Assembly: GCA_018710985.1 (NCBI GenBank) | Contig: DVIV01000044.1 | Coordinates: 111,889 to 175,888, forward strand | DNA length: 64,000 nucleotides | DNA from: Candidatus Limiplasma pullicola | GTDB taxonomy: Bacteria > Bacillota > Clostridia > Christensenellales > Aristaeellaceae | Direction of reading: 5' to 3' | Shown: positions 21,631 through 29,130 of the stretch, in pieces | Layout: each line of letters opens with the position of its first letter | How positions within the stretch are numbered: position 1 is the stretch's first letter | Translations under genes and position numbers: made by a program | Notes under the pieces: model-generated | Told to the model about the DNA's origin: nothing | What the model saw: only the letters and a program-made list of their open reading frames with translations | Databases searched by the model: none

Positions 21631-21708
21631 GCTGTATGCTGGGATTATAAATCAGCCCCGCCGCATTGTCAACCCCCGGCCCTGTTTTTGCAATGTATTT
21701 CTCGGCGC

Positions 21709-23370
21709 TTACGGCGCGGGCGTTTCCGTCGCAGGCACCGGCGTTTCAGTCGCGGGCGCGGCCGTCGCAGGTGTTTCCGTCGCGGGCGCGGGCGTTTCCG
21801 TCGCGGGCGATGGTTCAGGCGCGGCGGACGCTGCGGGCGCGGCCGTGAGATAATCGGCCATCAGCGCCGCAAAGCGCAGGGCCGCCCCTGGCAGCAGGGC
21901 CGCCACATCCGTCTCGGTCATCCGGTTCACATAGATGCGGTCGGGGGACAGTTCCTCCGGCTCCCACTTCTGGCGGCTGCGGCCCGTGATTGTGGCGGTG
22001 TAGGTCTGGTCCCAGCCGTCGCCGCCCAGCGTGACCGTGGCTTCCATGTCGGTGGCCGCGGACTTGAGCTCCTTGCTGACGAAGGAGGAGGAAACCGTGA
22101 CCTCCGTGGCGGGAATGGCTACATAGGCGTCGCCCTCGCCCTCGCTCTCCAGGTTCAGCGTGGCGTTATAGGTGTAGACGTCGCGCAGTTCGTCGTCCTT
22201 GGTTTCGCTTTCCTCCTGCTTGAGGCTGAAGGACAGCGCGAGCGTCTTTTGCGCATCCGCCGGCATGCCGTCCTCCACGGTGAAGGCCTCCGCCCCGCGC
22301 GGCTCGCTCGTCAGGGTGCCTTGAATCACGCGCACGCCGGTCATGCTGCTGTATTCCTGATACGTCAGCGAAATTGCGCGCAGGCCGCTTTCCAGGGAAA
22401 TGGTGTTGTCATCGGGCAGATCGCCCTCGCCGCGCGTACGGTCATAGCGCAGGGTGACCTCGCCGCCCTCCGCGTCGTAGAGCGGCAGGCTCAGATGCAG
22501 TTCCAGCGTATCGCCCTCCAGGCTGACCGTGCGTCCGATGGTCAGGTTGGAGGCCAGGGGCAAAGCGTCAATGGCGCCGAAATAATAGTTTTGCAGGTTG
22601 GGATTGAGCAGCAGCTGGGACATTTCCTCCCCCGCCGCCTCCTGCAGGCGAGCGAGCGTGACCTGGTCGCTGAGCAGGTCCAGTACCATCTGCTTGGCCT
22701 GCGACTTGATGGCCGCCGGCGGTACGTCATAGTAGACCGACATGGTGGTGGTGCCGTCCTCCAGCTTGTCCAGCACCGCATTCTGCCGGTAGCCCTCAAT
22801 CCACAGGTCCATGCGGACGAGGTAGCTCTCCAGCACGTCCTCCAGCCCCTCCGCGCCCTGCAACAGTCCGGCAGCCTGCGCCGCAAGGGAGGCCAGCGCC
22901 GGTATTCCCGTCTGGGCCAGCAGGCTTTCTCCCAGCTGTCCGAGCAGATCTTCGCCCTCGGGGGCGTCTTCCCCTTGCTCGGGCGCCTGCCCAAAGCTGT
23001 ACCAGTCGGGGCTGATCACATCGGCCTGAACGGCCAGGGAACCATCCTTGAGCTGCGCGTGCGCCGTGCTGGCGGCGCTCTCGCCGTCCATGAGCACCAC
23101 GTCGGCCCGATGCTCCGCCGTTTCCGTGGCGGTCGGGCGCACGTAGATATAGCTCAGGTCCATCACGATGGGCTTGAGGGTGCTCATCGCCTGCGTGCCT
23201 TCCCTGGCCGCGACCTCTACCGATATGGTGGCGCTGAATCCGCTGCCCGCCCACAGCTGCTTGATCAGCTTGCCGGCAACGGTGTAGTCCTCCGTATCGG
23301 CCTCGGTGGCATGAGCGGCGGGCAAAAGCAGGCACATCAGGCTCATCAGCAGGCAAAGAAACCGTTTCAT
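21709..23370 (-). CDS. secreted protein of unknown function with Thr/Pro/Ala-rich tail
   Basis: A 553-residue exported protein that I do not recognise. A signal peptide (MKRFLCLLMSLMCLLLPAAH, cleavage probably after AHA) is followed by about 480 residues of beta-strand-rich sequence with many Thr/Ser/Glu and then a low-complexity tail, repeats of ATETPAP, over the last 40 or so residues (21712-21810). There is no lipobox, LPxTG or membrane anchor. It lies 22 bases after a second secreted protein of similar size and composition (23393-24976), and both share DGESA- and LSLPLYD-type strands only loosely. The two may form a complex or be distant paralogues; this is inference. Confidence 0.75.
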   Translation of the reverse strand: MKRFLCLLMSLMCLLLPAAHATEADTEDYTVAGKLIKQLWAGSGFSATISVEVAAREGTQAMSTLKPIVMDLSYIYVRPTATETAEHRADVVLMDGESAASTAHAQLKDGSLAVQADVISPDWYSFGQAPEQGEDAPEGEDLLGQLGESLLAQTGIPALASLAAQAAGLLQGAEGLEDVLESYLVRMDLWIEGYRQNAVLDKLEDGTTTMSVYYDVPPAAIKSQAKQMVLDLLSDQVTLARLQEAAGEEMSQLLLNPNLQNYYFGAIDALPLASNLTIGRTVSLEGDTLELHLSLPLYDAEGGEVTLRYDRTRGEGDLPDDNTISLESGLRAISLTYQEYSSMTGVRVIQGTLTSEPRGAEAFTVEDGMPADAQKTLALSFSLKQEESETKDDELRDVYTYNATLNLESEGEGDAYVAIPATEVTVSSSFVSKELKSAATDMEATVTLGGDGWDQTYTATITGRSRQKWEPEELSPDRIYVNRMTETDVAALLPGAALRFAALMADYLTAAPAASAAPEPSPATETPAPATETPATAAPATETPVPATETPAP

Positions 23371-23392
23371 GCACGGGCCTCCTTTTGTTTCG

Positions 23393-24976
23393 TCACGGTT
23401 GTACCAGGTTCAAAAAGGCTGCGTAGTCTTCCTCGGACATGTTGTCCGCCAGCAGTGCCGTATCCTCCGCGGGCAGCTTGGCCAGCGCGATGAGCAGCCG
23501 TCCGGCCAGGTTCTGATACAGCTCGCCCCGCAGGGCCTCCAGCTGGTCCGCCTGGGCGGCGTCCAAGTCATACGTCTGCATGGTATCCGGCACTTCGTAG
23601 ATCTGATAGCCGATGGGCGGCTGTCCCACCAGATAATCCGAGTCCACGCCGTCCACGGGCTCCTCGTTCTGGCTCAGGCTGCTTTGGGGCATGGGGTCAT
23701 AGACCGGTTCGCCCTCCGCGGCGGCGGGCGCCGCATCGGCGCTTTCCTCCGGCTGCGCCGTCACCTGCAGGGGCTCCTCGTCAAAGATGACGGTGAGGGC
23801 CCTGGTCACGTTCTTGCCGGTCAGCTCCTCCAGTGCCACCGTTCCCGTAAGGATCTCGCCATCCTGTGCGGAAAGCAGCTTCATGGCAGGGGTCAGCGTG
23901 GTGGTGACGGTTTCGGTTTCGCCGTCTGCCGCCGTCTTGACCGCGGTTGTGACCGTGCCCTCCAGCGTGCGCTCGTCGGTTCCCGCCGCGCCGGTCAGGT
24001 CGTGCTCCACGGTGGTGGTCACGGTGCTCGTGCCCCGCTTGATGGCTGCGGACCATTCGCCCTTGACCGAGAAGGCGCCGTCCGCCTCCCCGCGCCGGTA
24101 GGTGGCGGAGATGGTGCGGTTTTCCGCGTCGCCCTTGCCTTGGGTCAGCTCGAATTTGTAGGTGTCAACGCGCTCGGCCTCGTCTCCCGTAAAGGCCCAC
24201 TGGTACGACAGCTGGCGCGTGGTGCCGTCTCCCATGGTCACGGTGCCCTTGATATAGACGGCCAGGTCCTCGCCGTTTTCCTCGGACTGGTACAGGCCCA
24301 CGATGAAGCCCTTGGCATAGGTCATCTTCTCCAGCTCCGCGCGGAAGGCCGCGTCCATGCCGCAGCCCAGCACCTGCGCGATCAGCGGCGCCAGCTCCGC
24401 GCTCTGCTCGGTGGTCAGACGCGCGATGCGGCTCCAGCGCGAGGTGGCGATGTTCTTGATCTTATAGTTGGCCTTCTTCTGCTCCGCGTAGGGAAGAATC
24501 GCATCGGTCAGGCTCTGGTAGCAGCCCTCGACCTCCTCGATGGCCAGCAGCGCGTCAAATGCCGCCTCATCGGTTGCCGTCCCCATCAACCGGTCCAGCG
24601 GGGAGTCGCCGCTGACCAGCGTGCGGTTGGGCAGGAGCGAGGTGGTCAGCGAGGTGCTCTCCCCCGTGCTGCGCTGGGTGAGGTCCGCCACGCTCTCGCC
24701 GTCCACGCAGAGGGCGAGCGCGCTTTCGGCCCCCGCGTCCGTCTCGGAGGCGGCCACGCGGATATGCCCCAGCACGTTGTTCATCATCGTCAGCGTTTCC
24801 TCGCCGTAGGGCAGGAGCGTCCCCACCTCAAGGCCGAAGCTGTAGCGCACGTCGCCGTCCGTGTCCAGATAGGCCGAAAGCGTTTCGTCCAGGCCCGCGA
24901 TGCTCGCCAACGCGCCGCCAAGGGGCAGCGCCACCGCAAGCAGAACCGCCGCCAGCGCCATCCACCCTTTTTTCAT
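23393..24976 (-). CDS. secreted protein of unknown function
   Basis: A 527-residue exported protein, not recognised. The ATG at 24976 (MKKGWMALAAVLLAVALPLG) follows AAAAGGAG and gives a signal peptide with a likely ALA-S cleavage near residue 24; the open frame upstream is antisense-like extension through dus. The mature protein has a long central region of amphipathic beta strands (YKFELTQGKGDAENRTISAT, STVTTTVEHDLTGAAG) reminiscent of LolA/outer-surface lipid-binding folds, but I cannot assign one. The C terminus is acidic and Pro/Gln-rich, then helical. It lies five bases after dus and before the second secreted gene. Confidence 0.75.
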   Translation of the reverse strand: MKKGWMALAAVLLAVALPLGGALASIAGLDETLSAYLDTDGDVRYSFGLEVGTLLPYGEETLTMMNNVLGHIRVAASETDAGAESALALCVDGESVADLTQRSTGESTSLTTSLLPNRTLVSGDSPLDRLMGTATDEAAFDALLAIEEVEGCYQSLTDAILPYAEQKKANYKIKNIATSRWSRIARLTTEQSAELAPLIAQVLGCGMDAAFRAELEKMTYAKGFIVGLYQSEENGEDLAVYIKGTVTMGDGTTRQLSYQWAFTGDEAERVDTYKFELTQGKGDAENRTISATYRRGEADGAFSVKGEWSAAIKRGTSTVTTTVEHDLTGAAGTDERTLEGTVTTAVKTAADGETETVTTTLTPAMKLLSAQDGEILTGTVALEELTGKNVTRALTVIFDEEPLQVTAQPEESADAAPAAAEGEPVYDPMPQSSLSQNEEPVDGVDSDYLVGQPPIGYQIYEVPDTMQTYDLDAAQADQLEALRGELYQNLAGRLLIALAKLPAEDTALLADNMSEEDYAAFLNLVQP

Positions 24977-24981
24977 GCCTT

Positions 24982-25950
24982 TCACTCCTTTTCGATGGTC
25001 CTCAGGCCCTCCAGAAGCGCCGTCAGTTCTTCCAGCGTGGTGGCAAAATTCACCTGCCGCCGGATGGCCGTCGCGCCCCTCAGGCCGCTGATATAGTGTC
25101 CCACATGTTTGCGCATTTCCATCACACCCAGGCGCTCGCCCTTGAAATCCACCATCCACCGGGCGTGCAGCACCGCCGTGTCGATGCGCTCGCTCAGGGG
25201 TACCGCTTCGGGCGCGCCGCCCTCCAGGACCCTTCGCGCATCGCGGAACAGCCAGGGATTGCCCATCGCGCCGCGGCCGATCATCACGCCGTCCGCGCCG
25301 GTTTCCTCCAGCATGCGCCAGGCATCGCCGGGGGCGAACACGTCTCCGTTGGCAATCACCGGGATGGTCAGGCGGGCTTTCAGCTCCCCGATGGCCGCCC
25401 AATCCGCCGTGCCGGCGTACTGCTGCCGCCGCGTGCGGCCATGTATGGCGATCCACCGCAGGCCCAGCGCCTGCGCCGCGCGCCCCAGCTCCAAGGCGTT
25501 CATGCTGTCCTCGTCGTATCCCAGACGGGTTTTGACCGTCACGGGCAGGCTGGTGTTGCGCCTGACCGCCTCCATCACCCGGTATGCGCGGTCCGGGTCC
25601 AGCAGCAGCGCGCTTCCCTCGCCGGAGGACACCACCTTGCGGGCCGGGCAGCCCATGTTGATGTCCAGCGACGTAAAGCGCCCCAGCGCCGACACCCTCG
25701 CGGCGGCCTCGCCCATCACGGACGGGTCCCTGCCGAAGAGCTGGCAGGCGGTGTTGCGTTCCTCAGGATGCACGGCCAGCAGGCGGCGATAGGCGTCGTT
25801 GCCGGGCTTGGCGCACAGGTAGCCGATGGCGCTGACCATCTCCGAGCACGCGTAGTCCGCGCCCATGCGGTAGCACATAACCCGCATGGGCCAGTCCGTG
25901 ATGCCCGCCATGGGGGCCAGACATAATACGGTTTGGTACGTGTTTCCCAT
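24982..25950 (-). CDS. dus: tRNA-dihydrouridine synthase
   Basis: FMN enzyme that reduces uridines in the tRNA D-loop. The 322 residues begin MGNTYQTVLCLAPMAGITDW and carry the Dus motifs LDINMGCPARKVVSSGEGSA with its catalytic Cys near residue 97, the VTVKTRLGYDED segment, IAIHGRTRRQQYAG and VIANGDVFAPGDA. It is closest to the DusB type. The start at 25950 is chosen because it lies four bases after the upstream stop; the longer frame would overlap that gene. Its place in an operon with secreted proteins is unusual. Confidence 0.92.
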   Translation of the reverse strand: MGNTYQTVLCLAPMAGITDWPMRVMCYRMGADYACSEMVSAIGYLCAKPGNDAYRRLLAVHPEERNTACQLFGRDPSVMGEAAARVSALGRFTSLDINMGCPARKVVSSGEGSALLLDPDRAYRVMEAVRRNTSLPVTVKTRLGYDEDSMNALELGRAAQALGLRWIAIHGRTRRQQYAGTADWAAIGELKARLTIPVIANGDVFAPGDAWRMLEETGADGVMIGRGAMGNPWLFRDARRVLEGGAPEAVPLSERIDTAVLHARWMVDFKGERLGVMEMRKHVGHYISGLRGATAIRRQVNFATTLEELTALLEGLRTIEKE

Positions 25951-25954
25951 CCCC

Positions 25955-27613
25955 TCAGCGCTCCGCCACACAGGGGAAGGATGCGATGCGCCCGCCCGTG
26001 CCCGCAAAGGGAATCAGCGTCAGCTCATAAGCCGGGCCGGCCGGCACGCCCTGGGGCGGCGGTAAAATAAAGCCGGCCTTTTCCTTCCACATGGGGGCCT
26101 CGCACGCGGCAGCAAGGGCGTAGGGTACGCCGTCCTCCTCCACGGGCGTGACGGGATTGCCGGAGTGGATGGCGTAGCGCCACGCCACCTGCTCGTCCGG
26201 CAGGGCCAGCGCCATCAGGCGCGCGCCCACATACAGGCTCACGCTGCCGCGGTAGCCCGTCTCCAGCCGGGGAGACAGACTCAGACGCAGGGTGATCACG
26301 TCGCCGTTCTGATAGGTGCGGCGCAGGCTGTGCCATTCGCCCTGGGCCACGGCCTGCGGCCGGGCGCCATTGACGCTGATCTGCGCGCCGTCGGCATAGC
26401 CGGGCACACGCAGGCGCAGCGTGGCGGGGACCGCCTGCCGGCATTCCACGCGAATGGTGATCTCCCGCTGGAACACGCCCGCAACCGAGGCGGTGAACCG
26501 AACCGGCACGCCGCCCAGGCGCGTGAGGCATCCTCCCGCCACCGGGAGCGCATAGGCCAGCGTGTCGTCGTCCTGGCTCATCCACACGCTGCGGCGGATG
26601 GCGTAGAGCGCGCGCAGCAGCGCCGAAACCTCCTCGGGTTCGGGGGGCTGGGCCTGGCAACTCTCATCCCCAGCCAGGCGGTTGGTGGGCGAAAGCGGGC
26701 GCACGCCCTCCGGCGTCAACAAATCGGGAAGCACGTTCACCAGCAGCATTTCCAGCCGGTCGGCCATGGCGGCTTCGCCGGACTGGCACAGCGCGTCAAA
26801 ATACGCCTCCGCCTGCGCGCAGGCCGCGGGCAGCTCCACCGCACGCGCAGGGTCGCGCCCCGCCAGAAACGGATCGGCCGAAAACGCGCCGCTGGGCATG
26901 CCGTGGTAGCGGGAGAGCGCGGTCAACCCCGCCCTGCCCGCCGCCGCGTCGCGGCCCGAACCGCTGTACTGCGCGATCAGGGCGGTCATGGCCAGCGCAT
27001 CGGCCGTGCCCTTGCCGGTGGCGAAGCGCTGCATGCGCGCATAATACGCATCCTCATCCGGCGTATGCGCGCCGGTTTCGGGGCGGTATTCCCGCTGGAA
27101 GGGGAACATGTGCATCAGCCCGCTCACGTCCGGCAGGCGCGAGCGCAGGCTCTCCATCAGGTTCAGCAAAAACGGCTGGCCCGTGCGGCGGTACAGGTCC
27201 ACCGCAAGCCGCAGCACATCCGCGCCGCACAGAAACAGCTTTTCCTCCGTCATCTCGGCCAGGGCGTCCAGAAAGGCGCGCATGCCACCCAGCACCCGCA
27301 GCATGGCCTGCTTGTCGCGCCCCATGGCGGCCAGCATCGAAGCCGCGCGCAGCAGGGCCGCAAAGCGGTCCGGCTCTGCGGGCAACAGGTTCACCGCCGC
27401 TTCCACATCCGGGAACGGCGGCGTTTCCGTATATCCGCCCAGCTTGGTGGCCAGCGCCGCATCCAGAGACGACATGCGGTTAAGATCCACCAGCCCAAGG
27501 GCCAGCTCGGTCAGCTGCTTTTGCAGGCCGTCGGCGTGCACGGCTGCGTCCGACAGCGGCACAAGCGCGGGGTCCACCAGGGGCGCGCGGCGATAAGCGA
27601 TTGCGGTAGGCAT
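25955..27613 (-). CDS. divergent GH127-like (DUF1680-type) protein
   Basis: A 552-residue cytosolic protein (no signal peptide). The N-terminal 350 residues are helical, consistent with an (alpha/alpha)6 barrel. The C-terminal part resembles the beta-sandwich of beta-L-arabinofuranosidase GH127: LRLRVPGYADGAQISVNGAR near residue 405, a GEWHSLRRTYQNGDVITLRL strand and the closing ELTLIPFAGTGGRIASFP. The zinc-binding cysteine cluster typical of active GH127 enzymes is not visible, so activity is uncertain. It is the first gene after its own promoter and leads into dus and two secreted proteins. Confidence 0.6.
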   Translation of the reverse strand: MPTAIAYRRAPLVDPALVPLSDAAVHADGLQKQLTELALGLVDLNRMSSLDAALATKLGGYTETPPFPDVEAAVNLLPAEPDRFAALLRAASMLAAMGRDKQAMLRVLGGMRAFLDALAEMTEEKLFLCGADVLRLAVDLYRRTGQPFLLNLMESLRSRLPDVSGLMHMFPFQREYRPETGAHTPDEDAYYARMQRFATGKGTADALAMTALIAQYSGSGRDAAAGRAGLTALSRYHGMPSGAFSADPFLAGRDPARAVELPAACAQAEAYFDALCQSGEAAMADRLEMLLVNVLPDLLTPEGVRPLSPTNRLAGDESCQAQPPEPEEVSALLRALYAIRRSVWMSQDDDTLAYALPVAGGCLTRLGGVPVRFTASVAGVFQREITIRVECRQAVPATLRLRVPGYADGAQISVNGARPQAVAQGEWHSLRRTYQNGDVITLRLSLSPRLETGYRGSVSLYVGARLMALALPDEQVAWRYAIHSGNPVTPVEEDGVPYALAAACEAPMWKEKAGFILPPPQGVPAGPAYELTLIPFAGTGGRIASFPCVAER

Positions 27614-27668
27614 GGTTCCTCCTTATGGCATCGGCGGCATCAGCCGTTACTTTGCTCCATTCTACCCT

Positions 27669-27696
27669 ATTATATAACAAAAATCCCGCAGGTCAA
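27669..27696 (-). promoter_or_regulatory. promoter of the GH127-like operon
   Basis: Minus strand TTGACC (27691-27696), 16-base spacer, TATAAT (27669-27674), about 50 bases before the ATG. It is back-to-back with the plus-strand promoter at 27715. Confidence 0.8.
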
Positions 27697-27714
27697 GCAA
27701 AGTCCGATCCCCGC

Positions 27715-27743
27715 TTGCACGCCGCCCCACCTGCGTGTATAAT
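27715..27743 (+). promoter_or_regulatory. promoter of the small conserved gene
   Basis: TTGCAC (27715-27720), 17-base spacer, TATAAT (27738-27743), about 30 bases before the ATG at 27775. Confidence 0.8.
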
Positions 27744-27774
27744 GGCTGTACGCTGCGAAGGAGGGAACCGAGCC

Positions 27775-28086
27775 ATGGACCATGCCGCCACCGGCCGCCT
27801 GTGGGTGCGCCTGATCAAACGCCATCGCGTGGAGCGCGACGCCACCGTGCCCTGCACGCGCGACGACCCCGAAGCCGCCCTGCGCGAGCTGCTGCCCAGG
27901 CTGGACCTGAGTCAGCCGGTATGGCTGCCGCGCCACCGCGCCGACTGGGAGGAATATGCCCTGACCCGTTTCCTGCCGGAGCATTTTATGGAAGCCGTGC
28001 CCTTTGATTTCATGGAGATCAGCTATATTTTCCCGGAGGACGAAAAAAAGGCCGCCCGCCCGCGCGATCCGCGCTGGGACGCCTGA
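27775..28086 (+). CDS. small conserved hypothetical protein
   Basis: A 103-residue cytosolic protein starting MDHAATGRLWVRLIKRHRVE after AAGGAGGGA. The pattern of a basic N-terminal strand, TVPCTRDDPEAALRELL, PVWLPRHRADWEEYALTRFL and FMEISYIFPEDEK near the end resembles a short protein family found across Clostridia, for which I know no function. It has its own promoter and is followed after 57 bases by the FkbM-type gene, so the two may be co-transcribed. Confidence 0.75.
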   Translation: MDHAATGRLWVRLIKRHRVERDATVPCTRDDPEAALRELLPRLDLSQPVWLPRHRADWEEYALTRFLPEHFMEAVPFDFMEISYIFPEDEKKAARPRDPRWDA

Positions 28087-28143
28087 CCGGGCGCGTGCAT
28101 GCGCGCCGCCCCGCCGCCATATCCTTGGGGCGGAGGTGATGCG

Positions 28144-29070
28144 ATGAACAGCATTGACAAGGCCTTTTTCGGCCTGGCGGACGAGATCCGTTCGCTGGAT
28201 GAAAAGGAGCTGTATTACCGTATGCGCAAAAGCTTCGACGCCATTCCGGAGTCGGCCAAGCGGGGGCTGATGACCTTCTTTTCCCAGTATCCCTACTGGG
28301 GCGGGCTGGACATCGACCGAGGCGACTACGAGGAAATCGCGCTCAAGCAGCAGGCGCTTTCCCTGCATATGGATGATTTCGTCTGGCTTTACGACCGCCT
28401 TGGGGATTATCGCTCCAAAAAGACCCTCTACGCGATCCTGAGCAACTGGTACCGTTACGATTTTATTTCAACGGCCGAGGCAAAGGAATACCTCTTCAGC
28501 GGCTACTTTGACCTGGACCTGCTTTCATGCGATACAAACGAGGTGATCGCCGATCTGGGCGCCTATGTCGGCGACACGGTGCTTTCGTATATTGAGCACT
28601 ACGGCGAGGACTGCTACAAGAAAATCTTCTGCTATGAGATGACGCCCGACACCTTTGAGCAGCTCAGGCGCAACCTGGCGGGCTATCGGGACATCGACCT
28701 GCGCCAAAAGGGCGTGAGCGACGTGGAGGGGTTTATGTCGCTGACGGCCAACGTGGCCAGCTCCTCGGCCAACACCCTGTGCGACGAGGCGGGCGGCGAG
28801 ATCCCCGTCACCACGCTGGACGCCGATATTCAGGAGCCCGTCACCCTGATCAAGGCGGATATCGAAGGTCACGAGCAGCGGGCGCTGAGGGGAGCCAGGG
28901 GCCACATTCTCAACGACCATCCCAAGCTGCTGATTTCCGTGTATCACAACAACGAGGATCTGTGGAAGATCCCCCGCATGATTCACGACTGGTGCGGCGA
29001 CTACCGGTTTTATCTCCGGTTTCAAAGCTCGGTGATCTACCCCACGGAAATCACGCTGTTCGCGCTCTAG
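28144..29070 (+). CDS. FkbM family methyltransferase
   Basis: A 308-residue SAM-dependent methyltransferase. The ATG at 28144 follows CGGAGGTGATGCG. Residues about 130-155 (EVIADLGAYVGDTVLSYIEH) are SAM motif I, followed by IFCYEMTPDTFEQLRRNLAG, a D/E-rich acidic loop. The FkbM-specific end VTLIKADIEGHEQRALRGAR and LLISVYHNNEDLWKIPRMIH are present. FkbM enzymes O-methylate sugars or natural products; the substrate cannot be read here. A strong bidirectional terminator follows. Confidence 0.88.
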   Translation: MNSIDKAFFGLADEIRSLDEKELYYRMRKSFDAIPESAKRGLMTFFSQYPYWGGLDIDRGDYEEIALKQQALSLHMDDFVWLYDRLGDYRSKKTLYAILSNWYRYDFISTAEAKEYLFSGYFDLDLLSCDTNEVIADLGAYVGDTVLSYIEHYGEDCYKKIFCYEMTPDTFEQLRRNLAGYRDIDLRQKGVSDVEGFMSLTANVASSSANTLCDEAGGEIPVTTLDADIQEPVTLIKADIEGHEQRALRGARGHILNDHPKLLISVYHNNEDLWKIPRMIHDWCGDYRFYLRFQSSVIYPTEITLFAL

Positions 29071-29093
29071 GTCCGCCCGTGCCAAAAAAAGCA

Positions 29094-29122
29094 GAGCCGC
29101 GCCGGATTTCCCGGCGCGGCTC
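29094..29122. terminator. bidirectional terminator between FkbM and GH65 genes
   Basis: GAGCCGCGCCGG, five bases, CCGGCGCGGCTC give an exact 12-bp stem. Plus-strand tail is CTTTTTTG; on the minus strand the stem is followed after GC by TTTTTTT. It serves both converging genes. Confidence 0.9.
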
Positions 29123-29130
29123 CTTTTTTG

